This document shows positions 12,489-26,847 of a stretch of 64,000 nucleotides of DNA, in pieces (position 1 is the first letter of the stretch; each line of letters starts with the position of its first letter). Where the stretch lies: assembly GCA_037074765.1 (NCBI GenBank), contig JBAMDO010000578.1, positions 868,001 through 932,000 on the forward strand, written 5' to 3'. The notes below the pieces were generated by a model. That model searched no databases and was not told where the DNA came from. It worked only from the letters and a program-made list of their open reading frames with translations. Origin of the DNA: Mansonella perstans. Its lineage: Eukaryota; Nematoda; Chromadorea; Rhabditida; Onchocercidae. A program made the position numbers and the translations under genes.

Positions 12489-14226
12489 CTGCAAAAGGTA
12501 ATCTTTAAATTTCTTACTTTTTTAGTTTTTATTGACTAATGATGATTCCATATTTTCAGTGTGATCAATTTATCACTGTTGGAGAGAATTTAGATTAGTT
12601 GTAATATGAATGTTCGTTAGGGCAAAAACTTATAAGCAAATATGCGAATGTTTTTATTTTCGTAGTATTGATGTTAAAAAAAAAATTTCATAGAATTTCA
12701 AAAAAAGAGCTCTCTTTTGAAATAATCATATAAAAAATCAGTCAAGTGTAAACAAATCTTGAAGCCCATTGCATACATATATAAAATATATCATTAGTTG
12801 ACTTAAGATATAAAAAACACAAACTGGATTCTTAAAATCTCAACATAAATTCACAATAAGATTTTGTCGAGAAATCTGATGTAACTAATGATGGCATTCT
12901 GCAAAGATTTCGAAATTCAAGAACAAGCAAAAAATCAAACTAATTGAAAAATCGTAATTGGAGCACAAGTTCCAGCGATAAAGTTTGAAGCAAATTATGA
13001 AAAGACCCATATCATTATTAATAACTGCTTTTATATGACAAAAGGTTCAGAGATTTCATTTTTATGAAAATTTCGTTTATGCCAGCATGCCTTATTTATA
13101 GTTTAAGTGCGCTTAATGCGTTCAACTTTATTTATAGATTGAACCATCATGAAGACTTAGTCGCTCTTTTAGGTTAAAATCCAAGTACTGATTGATCATC
13201 AATCGCTTATTTCTGCTAAACTTTTTTACCAGTATCAAATGATTTGGACGATAATGATTTGAAGAATGCAGCAATCACTTCTTGCTTACTCAGAGAGAAT
13301 ATCCTTTATCAAAAGAATTAATATCAGTATTCTAATAATTTAATATTGTCATCAAAGCTTGGTAACACTTTTAATGAAAAGGTAAATTTTGTGCGTTATC
13401 ATGAAAGATATGGCGTTTAAATACACTTAGTAATTGTGAGCACTAAAATAGTATTAATTCCAAGAACTAATTTGATTCAGAAGAATTTATTAGTCGCATC
13501 ATCAAATATCCAGCAATTATATTGGGAAGAGCATATCAACAAAATCACAAAAATTTTAAAATGCGACTAAAAATATTAGTATATTCGTGATGTTTCTTGA
13601 TATCAGTCAATGTTTTTTTCGCTAGAAAAAAAGTATTGAGGATATAGAAAATTTCTGGTCGCTGCATGCATTTTTTTGCAGCATTCTAGATAGAGTTTTC
13701 CATAGCTTTCTACTTTGGACAGATCCTCGCTTCAGTTATCTCATTAATGTAATGAACTAGCTATGTTTCTTTCTTACCATACTATCCAACAATATCATAA
13801 TGATCATGAAATTTATTATGCCAAATGAGAAGTTCATTAACTGATAAGCAAACATTACAATGCAGTTTTTGCTTTAACAAAAAATAAATTGAAATTTCCT
13901 TGAATGAATTTTTGAATTTTCTTTATTTGTAATAGAACGAAAGAGACTTTTCGAAAATGATAAATGAATGCAGTTCAAATAAATTATGCAAATGTTGCTT
14001 TATATGTTAAGACTAGAGCACTGCAGGATCTTTAATGAATGAGCGTTTTACCTGGTATGATATGAGCTGTAATATAAAAGAAATGAAGCAGTAAGGATCG
14101 GCATATTATCTTATTTTAAATTAAAATTTCCAAGTTCAATTAATTAAATAGCTATTCAGGCACTTGCTAATTTAATGGCGAACATTCGCTGTTTTTTGTT
14201 TCTCGTTTTATTCTTTGAATGGTATT
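12489..14226. other. Intergenic between two minus-strand genes
   Basis: No convincing exon. A 15-base stretch near 14040-14056 is flanked on the minus strand by an ATTACAG acceptor and a GTAAAA donor, but it fits no neighbouring phase. An open minus-strand patch near 13740-13620 lacks a donor. Confidence 0.5.
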
Positions 14227-16554
14227 TTATTGATGGTACTCATCATTATGATTAAAAATTGATGATTCATTAAGCTCGTAATTTATGTGTCTTGGTCTTT
14301 TAAAAAATGCTTCTAAAAAATGAATCATTTCGGTACGGAGCGATGGTTGACAACTTGCGTAGATAGGCAACCGTAAAGCACATGCTGCAATAGTCAGTAG
14401 GGATACCGTGTCAACACTGAAGATATAGAAGTCCAAGAAACTGAAAAAATTAAATAATTTGTGTATTTAATCAGCTCTTATGTTATAATTAGTTTCTCAA
14501 TTCGAATAATTCGAATTTAAATCTGATTTTCAACGCAGATCGATGGTTCTGAATCAGCTAAGAGAGAAAGAATTGGTTTCAGAGAATTTCTTCGAAAAAT
14601 ATCATGTAAGCCAGAAGGTGAAATAAGTGGGGCATATCAGGGATTTAATTCTCAGAAGGATTTAATTCTCAGAAAGCTCAGAAATACTGCAATTTTTGAT
14701 GAAAGAAAAATCAGAATTTGATTTAATAAATATGAAATTGGAATCCGAATTAAATGATCTTTTTTTGAATCTTGAAGCTTTCTTTGGGGTATCATCTTAC
14801 CTGCTAAAAAGTGATTTAGCATCGGTATGTTCCCATATGGTTATAATAACATTAAGCATATTTGCTAAAAGATAAGTACACACAACAAGCATTAAAGTTC
14901 GGGTAGCTGCCCGAATGCGAGCCTGAAAAATTTTCTGACATCAATTAAAGGTGCTACAAAGTTTGGATTTTATTCATTAAACTCATGTATGCATTGACAA
15001 TCAAATTGACAGCACTGCAAGCACGATCAAAACATAAATGAAGTTAGAGTGTGAAATTCATCGTAATGTCGGCACTCATTCTTAATGTACGAAAAAAGTT
15101 GCATAGTAATGAAATATTTTTAAATATTATCAATAATTTTATTTGATGTTAAATTTCTTTAGAGTATTTTAATTTTAATAATTGAACGTACTTTTCGCTC
15201 TTTAGCATCAGTCGATTCTATATTATGCTTTTCAGCATGAAAACTTTTCCTCAATTCGTTCACAATTCGAGCATTCAAGAACATTAATATGAAAAACGGG
15301 AACAGAATAGTAACAATATTGCGGAACCAAAAACGAAATAATTTGTAGTGTTCGTTGTGAATTACCAGTGCTGTTATCTCCAGCCGATATTCATTAAGTG
15401 TCCCAATACAGTTCAAATTACGAACTGGCTACAAATTTTATGATACAGCTAGATGAAATGATAAATAATTGTGTCAGTGTATGTTTCCGGAGTAAAAGTT
15501 AACGTGTTCCATTACAGATTTAAATCTAGCTGAAAAGAAAACTGATCTGTTCAAGAAGCTTCGAATTAACATTATTTAGAGGCTCAATTAGCAAATATCA
15601 AATGCTGGATGAAATCAGAATAAGAAATTAGAATAGCTGAATAGCAAATAAAAAAGTCTGCAGCCTAAAACATCATTTTCTAGTTAGGATCTTAATTTAT
15701 AATTATTGTTTGAAATTATATTTCTTCTTTAAAGTTGAAATTACAATTGAATAATTTTTCGTTGCATCAAAAATTTGTTTTTCCAAAAAATCGAAAATCT
15801 GTTCAACCTTAAGTTCAAGTATCAGTGTTCCTTTAGTGACCATACCAATTAATACAGCCAGCAAAGCAATGTAGCAGCGATTATTCTGCAAAAAAACGAC
15901 ATAATGACTTGAAGCGGTGATACAGAATCGTTCTACGGTAGCGAAAACGATAAGGAAGGATGAAGCTGTTATAGCGACATGCGACATGGTCATCATTGGC
16001 ACTACATATGCCATCCTGAAAAATATAGTTTGCTAAAAATTAGCACTTGTCTCCAAACAAAAGATGAATATCATTCTTTCAAGGAGAAATGAGAAATGAT
16101 AGGTAACTTACCATTTCTTTTCTTTTTTCCATCAAAATTTTTTCTCAGCTTTCAAAAGAAAACTTGGTTTGAAAACTTACCAGATTTTTTTCATGAAAAG
16201 CCATTCATTGTACTGATAGAGTACTTTTATAGACATTATCAATATATAAGTTAAACTAATGAATATATCAGTAAATGCCAGAAGCAATAAATACAGCGAA
16301 TGACTACGACGGTGCTTTTTGCTAGTGATAAAAATCATGAATAGGAAAGCATTCTCAACTATGCTGATAGTGCTAAGAATTGAGCCAAGGATTGTTACGA
16401 GCCACAAGCGTTCAGTCAAGTGCTGCGTATCAATGACATAGCAATTTGGTTCAAGCGTCGACGTTTCTTCCAATATACTAGGAATTGTTGATAGAATAGC
16501 AATTTCCATAGCGTTTGTGTCATTTCTGATAACGCTAGCACTGGTTAATTCCAT
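14227..16554 (-). CDS. Rhodopsin-like peptide GPCR (seven transmembrane), 384 residues
   Basis: This is a complete five-exon gene: 16554-16181, 16015-15808, 15428-15192, 14922-14801 and 14440-14227. All phases agree and donors are mostly GTAAG-like. The extracellular N-terminus carries an NDT sequon (residues 11-13). TM1 is about residues 51-77 and TM2 about 85-109. TM3 ends in ERF (153-155), in place of the usual DRY. TM4 is about 172-190. A cysteine (about 201) lies in the second extracellular loop. TM5 (FPFFILMFLNARIV) leads into a basic third loop, followed by TM6 (LMLVVCTYLLANMLNV) and TM7. The canonical NPxxY is replaced by LRLPIY, followed by CQPSLR. This resembles the divergent FMRFamide/neuropeptide receptors of nematodes; the ligand cannot be assigned. 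An acceptor (TTTTCTAG) only six bases before the ATG suggests spliced-leader addition. Confidence 0.9.
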
Positions 16555-17287
16555 TGTTTGCTAGAAAATCAGTTTGGAATTTAGTATGAACGTCGGTTAG
16601 AAGTTTTTAGAATTAATTCTTTAAGATAAACACAGAACACCGCGGATACCATTTATAGAATTTTAGAAGATATGTGTGGAAAAAAATAACGATTTATTTG
16701 ATAAATATATAATTTATACTCTAATTAAAAAAGATCATTGGCAAAAGAAAGAAATTATGATGTATCAAACATAAAATGTTAATTTATCAAAGCGAGTCTT
16801 TTTCCTTTTCATTAAATGATGACTAACCAGTCACAACATTGATACACGTAAAGTTATTTATGTCGTGCTATACTTAAGCACAGACAAAATGATTAAGAGG
16901 AATAAATATTACTGGGAAATATCTAAAAATGGAAATAAAAGTTGGATGATTTAAAAACTTTTATGCTTCAGAAATAAGCTTATGAGAGACTAGAAGCATA
17001 GTTTTTAAAGAATAATTGTTTTCGATGTATTTTCAAACAGTTCTGCTCTTTTTCCAAAACAAACCATTTGCGTATGTGAATAATTTTCACTGAAAGCGAT
17101 CTGTCCATCGATCTGTCGAAGTTTTTTTGAAGAATAGTTATAATTTGCACCAAATAGTAGTTCATTTCAATCAAATAAGAAATTTAGGGAATATTAAAAG
17201 GTTGAATGCTATCATATCTAAAATATCGAGTCGGAACTTTTAGCATATTTACAGTAACATTACGCCTAATAAGATATTGTTTGAAGA

Positions 17288-17419
17288 GAATAAATAAATG
17301 CTTATTTATAGTTCTTTCAATATATAGGAGGAAGGAATGATAAGAGTGATAAGTATAGGAATGACAAAAGAATAAATAAATGCTTATTAGTTATTTCAAA
17401 TGTATAGGAAGAATGATAA
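17288..17419. repeat. Imperfect two-copy repeat
   Basis: GAATAAATAAATGCTTATT occurs at 17288 and again at 17370. Each is followed by related sequence containing AGT..TTTCAA, a TATAGGA and AATGATAA. The copies are about 82 bp apart. Confidence 0.65.
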
Positions 17420-19650
17420 ATACATTCAATGTATAGGAACAAAAAAAAATTGATACATAAGTATTAATTCCTCGACCAGTATTTAAGTGGACATATGAAA
17501 TTGAACACGTGCGCTATTTTTAAGTTGGCCAAAAAAATTTAATTCACATCGAAACTTTGCAACGTTTTAAATTAATGCCTTTTCTATTTGTTCAATAGCC
17601 TTATGATAAATTAATATGCAGTAAATTTAATTAGTCTTTCATCATATATTCGTGTTTTTGAGTTAAAATGCCAACTAAATCATGAAAGTCAAACTGTTTT
17701 TTCTTATACTCAAAGACATCCGTCAAGCTTTGTTCTTTTTTTTTAATAAGATGGCTAAATAGATAAGCTTGGCGCGAGTGCTGCTTATTGTGTAGGATGA
17801 TTTTGCTAAATGATATTTAATGAATTGAAGGAAAAGTAATTTGAAAGATTATATGATAGGGTGATAGAGTGGAATGACAACTGTCCTGGATAACTTTTTA
17901 TTATTTCTCATAAACAAAAATTGGAAAAATTGAATAAGAACGAGAAAATTTCTACTTTAAATCTAAATGAAAATATTTCATTCATCTTTTCGTTCACCTC
18001 CAATGAGTGTATAGCCTGAAGAGCTGAACAATTTGTATCTGAATCTTTCAAATACAATCTGTGTAATTAAGGGAAATTGAAACTATCCAAATGAATTTAG
18101 AAACTTATACATGAAAGTGTCAACAATGTCCCAATCGTTAGATGACAGATTTCATTGAAAGCTTGTTGGATTTTTTGTTGATTTAATCAAACATTCTCAG
18201 TGAATGCTTGCAAATAAAAGGAATTTGCTTTTTTTTTACACTCTTCTCGAGGACTTTGTTCACAAATATATTCCAAGATTTTAGTTCTTTTTAAATGTAA
18301 TCCTTAAATTCCCTTGACTGATGATGAATTGCTTCGAAATAATTTCTCAATCTTAAATTGAAATTCAAGAATTTAGCAAAATATTTTTAGCTATGTTTTT
18401 TTCATGTCTAACAGGAAGAACAATCTGGAATTCTTGATGCGGTATTTTTAATATTTTTTATATTTATTCACTCATTAATTCATCCCTTTAATCATTATTG
18501 GTATTAATTTCCCATCAAATATCTTGACTTCATTACTTGTCTTGCATCGCATTGATAGCTTCTGAGAAGTTTTTTTTCTCTGTTACTCAAATTATCATTG
18601 TTGTTGGCGATAAGCAAAACTTGCTGCTTATTTTCGTCCTTGGATTTATACAAACTTCAAAACCAATTTGTGACAAAAACACACAAGCATTATCAAATTT
18701 TTGTTTCCGATATTGCGAATCTTGGAAAAATCGCTATTTATAAACTACTAAAAGGCAATTAAATGACATATATTTAGATGGATGTAAACTAGTTCCAACT
18801 TCTAACGTTTTTTTCAAACATATAATTAAGTATTTCTGTTAGCATTAACTCAATCCTATATTTTCTGATTTCAAAAAAAAAAAATAATCACACACGTTTC
18901 ATATGTATTTAAGAAGTCAAGAAGATATGCCAATCATTGCCTTTAGTTTATTTTTTTTGAATTATCATCCCAAAATTGAATTGTAGCATTTTGGATTCCA
19001 TTTCTTTTTTGCTTTATAAAAAACATAATTACCATAAACACATACACTTAGAACACATATATAAGTATATATATATATATATGCACCAAATTTTGGACAA
19101 TTATTCTAACAAACTTAAAACAAGCAAATTGCTAGAAGAAAATTGGAAAAAAACTTCCACTTATGCTATCAGTAGAATGAAATAAAAATATAAAATTAAA
19201 TTGAATGAAGAAGAAAATGAGAAATGTTAAAAGAGTTAAAAAAAAGAAAAAGAGTAAAAGAAAAAAGGAATAAAGAAGGAACGAAAGAAAATGAAAGTTC
19301 CTCAATTTCCAATTATAATAATATAAAAGTATTGGTTTGAGAAATTGAACCAAAAAAAAATAAAGGAAATGGAACAACAAAGCATTGGGTGACAAAGCTC
19401 TTTTATTTAATTGCATCAGCTCAAAAATACATGAAAAAATTTTATCTGCTTTGTTTCAAATTCATGCTTATTCATTTTTCAGTTATGATAAAATTGAAAT
19501 TGTTTAATGTCTCTGATATGTTTTTGAACACTGCTTTTAGCAAATGAACATTGATGTGAAACTGGTCCATTTTAAAAATTTCTAGTTCGTTTTAAATTAT
19601 CTGATAAATTTGTTCTAAACTATTATAAAGCGTCTCTGATATAGCAACGA

Positions 19651-19740
19651 TATTTGTAATAGTTTTTCGACATTTGTAATAATTATTTGTAATAGTTTTT
19701 TTTTATTTGTAATAGTTATTTGTAATAAGTTTTCGACGAT
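19651..19740. repeat. Short tandem repeat based on TATTTGTAATAGTTTTT
   Basis: At least four imperfect copies of a unit of about 20 bp (TATTTGTAATAG plus a T-run, sometimes ending TTTTCGAC) lie next to each other. The encoded peptide repeats (QIIITN-like) are a by-product, not a gene. Confidence 0.7.
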
Positions 19741-22700
19741 GTAAGAGCTAGAAATTTGAAAGAACGACAATATCTGAGGCATATTCTCATTAATTACGAA
19801 TCTCTTATGAAAACTGATCATTAGTCATATTCATGTAGTATTAGAAAATAAAATTAGAAGAGTTTGCCTCTCTGAATGATAAACATCCTATTCCGTAATA
19901 AAGGAAGATGTAATAAAACTTCTTATGAAAAAGACATTGGTTTTTCTTTTTTTTTTGAACTGGACGACGAATCATGTAGTTGATCATATCAAATAAGTGT
20001 CAACTGATAACTGTATATATATATAATAGAAAATAAGTTTATTTTGCTTAGAAAATAATACGTTAGTGATTGTTTATTTTCTTCTTAAACTCAAAAACAT
20101 GAAAACTTCATAATTAAAGCACAAATGTTGCCAATGGAGGTAAATAATACATCAAATCAAAAGAATGAATGGTTTAATTTTTTTTTTCTATTTGTTTTGT
20201 TATTTGACTTTTGCACTTTGGCAATTTATGATTAAGTAATATATCATTTCAATGCTCATTTTCTCTCCTTAATGCACTTTTGTCAGGGATTTATTACGTT
20301 ACTTTACATTTTTATTTATTGTAATTGATTTGAACCAAAAACATATCCTAATGGTTTTCTGTTTTTTATTTCAATTCAAAATGGGTTGAAATGGAACAGG
20401 AAACTTGCAATATCAATAATGCACTAAGCTCTTAATACCATCTCTCAACAAGTTTCGTTAACAAGAAAAAAAATTCTTGATGATTGAGAAAGTGATGACT
20501 TTAAGAAAAAAAAATGCTTTCTAAGTCTTTGTTCAAGCTGGTTATAGAGATTTAAAGTATAAGTTGGCTTATTTTTGAAAGCATTAATTATTAAATAAAC
20601 TTAAATAAAATAATAAAAACTATGTTTATAAACTTTTAAATATAATACCGCTGTCATATGTATTATATTACTGTATGTTTTCCTAATAACTTGGTTTTAA
20701 TTTATAACTTTTTTTGCTAAAGAGGAAAAAAGTAGTACTAAAAAAACATATTTATTTCTGTAATAAAACAGATTTCAATCACTATATCATTTCAATTATT
20801 AAAAATGATATACTTCATCCTTTTATGCTTTCTAGTTGCTAGATTGTCCAAATTTGTCAAAATTGGAAAATTGCACTATGTAAAAGTTTTGCTCGTTGCA
20901 TGACATTTATATGAATAAGTCAAAAATTAATAAAATGTATATTACAGCAGATAGCAAAATTTTCAAATCTAAAAGTTAACATAAGCTGTCAATGGATGGT
21001 AATTTTTCACTTTATTCTTTAGCTAATTAATTTCATACAGAAATCGAGATATTTAATGAAATTCAGAATATTTTATATAAAGTGATTTATTTCGTAACTG
21101 TTAACTTCATCCATAGATTGAATTTAACAAATCAATAATTTCTGGAAGCATCGCATCAAAAAAGAAAATGAGCGTTTTGATTTAATTTGTACGAAATTTC
21201 GAAACTAGATCTAACAAAGAACTAAACCTTTTAGGCTTAAGCTTAATAATAAAACACTGAAAGTAGGTAAGCTAAGCGAAATTCAATCTTTTTTTTCCTA
21301 TTAATTTTTATCAGTGAAGTTTCATGTAAAGATTTCACCTATGCTGTTCCTTGGCATCTATCAAAGTATAAAAATTTTCTTAGATTAATGATAAGTGAAT
21401 GTTTAAATCTCCCATATAACATTAATAGTGTAACTATAATGATTATCAGGCCATAATCAACAAGTTAATTTTATTGGCCAAACTACTGCATGGTGCAAAT
21501 ATACTAATATGCTTAATAACAAGGCAAAAAAGACTGCTAAAGCCAGCAACTGATTTGAGGAGACTTCGCACGATTCTGTAGAGATGACATGCAACAAAAT
21601 AATGTTTTTTGGAATTGAAGTTTATTTTTCGAATGATTTTTTTTAGGCTACAAGCTTTTATACATAGTTTAAATGAGCTGATACTAATTTGATTAAATTA
21701 TCATATTTTCTTCTCAACTTTTGCATCTCTCAAGGTTTACGTATTGTAATGAATAAAGTTGAGAAAAAATTGCAATTTCATTAACATCGTAGATTATAAT
21801 TAATCTCAGGAAGACTTCTTTTGACCATATAAATCTAACATTTATCAGAAGCTGATCAGTTAAGATTTTTCAATAGAGCAGTAAATTTACTCAAAAGAAT
21901 AAAATTGGTTTTATTAGCAAATTTTTTTTAAAAAAAAAAGATAATAGAAGTAAGGGCGTTGCAAAGCTACAATATTGGAATTATCAGAAAGAGTGTTTGT
22001 GCTAAGCACTTTAAATTGGATAATACAAGGGCGTTTTCTCTTTTTTTTTTCTCTTTTCTCATTAAAAACTTCTTTTCAATTCAGTTTGATGAAAAGTCAC
22101 AATTTCATGTGATAAGATTATCAAATAGCTAAACAAATGACCAACCGAGCATGTAGCAAGAGAATTTCAAGTCCGCTTTTTGATAAATGTTCCATTGATT
22201 ATTTGATTGAAAGAATGATGACTAGTATACCTGAAAAAATGAGTAATCTTACAGTTTAGTGACTTTTTTCTTACCTTTATATTACTCAAATACACATTTT
22301 CTTAAACGACTTTCGTTCCTTTGAGAAGAAAACAAAATTATTCAAAAGACTAATTTGACATGAAATTTTTTTTTAGTAATATTTGACTCCAATCATTTTG
22401 ATAACTTCTACAAGGTTCATGTCAAAGTTGCTATGTTTCCAAAGAAGAATCAATTTAAAAAAAAAAAAAAAAAACAATCTTTAGCACAAAATTATTAATA
22501 TGCATATTCACAAAGTGTCAATTACTTATAACTAACTTCATTATTTCATCTTTTTCATCGCATTGAATTATTTCGTTGGCTACTGATTCTAAAACTAATT
22601 ACCAAATAACATTTTCATTACATATTAACTCAGCCAGATGTGCCACTCAAGTTGATATTTTCCCTATCCATTTGTCACTTCGAAGACAAAAATATTACAT

Positions 22701-25700
22701 TTCATTCGAAATCGAAATTTGGAAAAGTAAAAAAGCAATATTTTGCATTCGTCAGTTGAAATCTACGCAAAGATTGCTCAGGCGGAATTCTCCTAAAGAT
22801 TTAATTTTGCTTTTTTAGATTTGAATTTGAAAGTCAAAATCATTTCTTCTTTCATAAAACATGCAGCTTTTTCCAAGCAAATGTGGATATTCAGGACCTA
22901 AACAAACATACACATGTCCTGAATAAAATTTCTTAAAATATATTTTATTTAGAGTCGATTATATTTCACTTCTTCGTTTCCCTGATTTTTACCCATTAAT
23001 TATTATTATTTTATCTTTGTGAATTCTATGCTTATTTTCATTATCGGTTCTCTTTCTTCACCTGATAATTATATCTGGGTAAAAATTATGCCAGTAAAAT
23101 GAATGACTTAGAAAGGATTATAATTCGCTATAACCAAATGAAACTATATAGTCAATTGATATGCTGAGCACTTTTTAAATTAGGAGCAGAAGGAAGCTAT
23201 CTGGGCTAAAAAGGATGATTGAGGGCCTATAGGTTTAGTGAAATTTTCCTCGCCTTTTGTTTTCCTTGTTATCCAAATCTTGATAATTTACAGCATTAGC
23301 TTTTAAATCAAATACATTATCTGGTGTATAGAACTTTTAATCATTTGAACTTTAGTAAAATCATTTGAACAAATGTGTGCAAAAATTTGAAAAACAATAT
23401 TGCTTGCTGATTCATATTATCAGTTCCTAAGCTGATAAAATTTTTCTAGAAAAACAGCCAAAGCATAAACGGCGAATGTTCCAGTACGATTTCTTTTCAT
23501 CTTTTAAAACTTATGGCGCAGCAAATCATTCAGATAAAAAACCGTTATTTATAAAAAATGTGATACTTTGAATCAATGCAAGTTCATTTGAATTTCAATA
23601 TGGGTGCAGTTATCAGTTGTAGTTCATTGGAACATTGTGATTTTGTAATTGTAATTAGTTCATTGTAATTTTGAAAAAGATAAACTGTATTTTGACAATA
23701 CAAAAATCTTTATATAGGTATAATAATCAGACAGCTGGGATGATTACGAACTATAATAGTGATAAATAATATTAATATCAATATCAATAATGATATTTCT
23801 GCAATAAGAAGAGAGCTACTTTTTGTTTTCTCTTTAATTATATTTCAACTCATTTGTTGCTTCAAAAATTGACGGGTTTTAATCTTATAAGTGCTAGAAT
23901 CGACAAAAAAGGGCTTTGGAATACGAAGTAACACAAAGCATTGCTCCTCTTAATTACCAAAAAGGCAGGAATTACATTCTATGCAGAAGAAAAATTGTGA
24001 AAGTAACTCGGCTATTACATAAAGCAGTGTAAATAATAAATGAAATTACACTGGTGTGCATTTATTCTTCAAGCATCTCAGTTTTTGCGAAAAAAATTTT
24101 CGCATGACTAACAGAAAGGGGATATAAAAAGACTGGTGTGGAAAAAAGAAGAATGTCCTTTTTAAGACAGCTTGAAATTGTCGAAAATTTGAAAAAAAGC
24201 AAACATATCTAGAAAAAAAAAATGATCGAATTGAAGTTGAGACAACCTTTTATTTCTTTTTGGTGAAGTCAGTAAATCTCATAAATTCATCAATTTGCTA
24301 ATCTACCGCAATTTTATTATTGCTGAATCAGGTCAAAAACATAACACTTGGTAGTCCTGCAAAAATAACAAGTTTATTAGATATTAGAAAAAAAGCTGTG
24401 TTTATAATGTAATCTCCAACAGTTTTTAAACTTACAAGAATGAAATTCAATGATAGACAGGAAACGACTCAGTAGCTGAAATATACACACGCTTCAGACA
24501 CGTACATCAATGATGTTAGTCGTATTCAAAATTCAAATCGTGTTGAACATATGGGACTTTCCCAATGAACATTGCTTTCATTAATTAACCACTGAGACTT
24601 GATGAAATATTTCCTCAACGACAGTTGCAAATTTGTAAGTTTTGCGATTGTTTCAAAAACTTCTTAAATAACTACGAATTAGCAATATTTTGAAAAAGTC
24701 AATACCACACATCCATTGTAACTTACTGCATGCTGATTTAAAAGATTCGTGATGAATTTAAAGAACTTAATGGTAATTTCCAAACACTACAAATGTGGAA
24801 GATTTATTTGTTATTATTTTCCTTCTAATTAAGTTAATGTTGCATATGTCTTAGGATTATCGTCAGAGCCATTAATATTTTGACTAATAATGCCCTGCCA
24901 TAGAATTTGTTGTGCCATTTCAACCAGCAGTTTTTTAGCTCTTTCATTGTCTTAAAAATCTCAATGCTAAATTACTTTGTTAAATGATGTCATAAGCATT
25001 CTGTTAAATGTTTGCATTAAATGTTATAGGCTTTTCCTGTTGAAAAGGAAAACAAACTGAGGAAAGAATCCTCAGGAAACAGACGCGGAAAATGCCATGG
25101 AAAATTCTAAAGATGTTACATGTCTTCGACGACAGAAAATGAAGGCCTTGTTAGTTAATTTTATTCTTATTTCGTATTTTAAATCAATATCACTTCTTTT
25201 ACACATTTCTTTTCGCCGTTTTGAAATGGATCTCGAAGATTTTTAAGCACTGAATTTATTTTGCATGCTTCAAAATTTTTTCCAGAAATTTTTCCCAAAA
25301 CCAATAACTGTTAACGAAAACAAAAAATGAATAAATAAAAATAAAAAGAACAATTATTTTTAAATATTTTTACAGTTTTAATGAGTAAATTTCATTAAAA
25401 GATAAAGCAGAAATTTCTTTTTGGAAATTTCCTTTTTGACAAGGTAAAAATAAGTTAATAAGTCTTTTGGAGAATTGTCGTTTTTTGTCGGCTTTTCGAT
25501 TATTTGAACCTCCGAACTTTAATAAACTTTCATAATTAAAGGATATAAAGGAAAGGCGATGAAGAAAATTCAAGTATTTGAATGTTTCTTATAAAATGAA
25601 AAATAATATTCCATTTCCTTTTCGATTATGATTACATTTGCAATAATGAAATATGGCAGTTTAAAAAAACAAACGATGGATTAATATAATTGCTGATTGT

Positions 25701-26847
25701 AGAATTTTTTTTCTGAAATAGCTCTATTATTATGCTATCAAATAAACATTTAATATTCGAGAGATAAGTTGGATGAAGATGTTTAGGTAAGCAATTGAAT
25801 CTGACAAAATTGAATGAGAATCCTATATTTGAAACCCAGAAATATATAAATTATCTTAACACCTCAGGGAATTTCTTTTCCAAGTATTTTCATATATGAT
25901 AAATAATTTAAGCAGACCAGGGAAAGAAAAACGAATTATGCTGAAAAAAAAGGAAAAATATAAATGGACGAGTAAATTAAGATAATTGTTCTTAGGCTAA
26001 CAAGATCTATATGCTAGAGTAAACAACACTTCTTGTTGTCCCATAACATAGCTGGAAATACTAGATGAATTCAATAGGAATAGCAATTTGTTAAATTCAT
26101 ATAATCAGAAATCCAGTCTCTTCGAAAATTTAATCTCAACTCATAATAACATACGTACACAATAAACAGTTAATGACGAAATCAAATTTTTTGTCGGTTC
26201 TTTTCGTCTTCAGCAATGATATATTTCGCTAAGATTTTTAAATCTTTAAACAGTTGTTATAAGATCGAGATATTTGAATTGAAACAAGGACTTGACAGTT
26301 TGATTCGCATATTTGCAGATGCTTTCGAATTTCTTTTATTATCTCGATTCAGTAGTATATTCTTCATTCTCACTTCGATTTTTTATTGCATTTAGCACGT
26401 GGAATCCTGAATTTCCATTTAAAAACCCGGCGGAGAATCGGTTTCCATTCAACATTGCTGTATTGTTCGCTATTTTCCCATAATTTTATGCTTTATCAAA
26501 CTTCGCTATACAAACAAACTTTCAAGGTTCATTTGGTAATTCAAATACGCAATCAGAAATACAACACTTTGATGGCAACAATTCAAAAAATGTCAAAACA
26601 GCAGAGTATAAAAAAAAAATTACAAAATCGTTCAAGTACTAATCACAAAATAAATAAACTTTAAGCAAGCCTACATTTTCAGACTGGTATAGCACAAATT
26701 TAAAACTAATTACATTAAATCAATCAATGAGAGTTTTAAAGCAAAAAAAGTGAAATCAACTTGAAATTTAATAATCTTAAGAAATAATTCGCATTTTGCA
26801 TTTAAAGAAAACAACAACTTTTCTGAATACTAATAATACAAAGAATA

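Larger units (their letters stand above)
16555..26847. other. About 10 kb without a supported gene
   Basis: I see no multi-exon gene. The region has AT-rich low-complexity DNA, short tandem repeats and a TA microsatellite near 19066-19080. Some patches look faintly coding but cannot be resolved. At about 26330-26490 the minus-strand frame (NGNRFSAGFLNGNSGFHVLN) competes with two plus-strand frames. About 25030-25140 is open in more than one frame. A 40-base minus-strand stretch at 24430-24469 sits between a TATTTCAG acceptor and a GTAAGT donor. Confidence 0.5.

Noticed and set aside
15703..15807. Extension of receptor exon 2 past its donor
   Set aside because: The frame stays open, but the GTTGAAC donor at 15807 joins in phase to the next exon, which carries the loop cysteine and TM5; the extension is read as intron.
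19132..19416. Minus-strand frame of 94 codons, mostly Phe and Leu
   Set aside because: The plus strand here is a purine-rich A/G low-complexity tract; the hydrophobic peptide is its mirror image.
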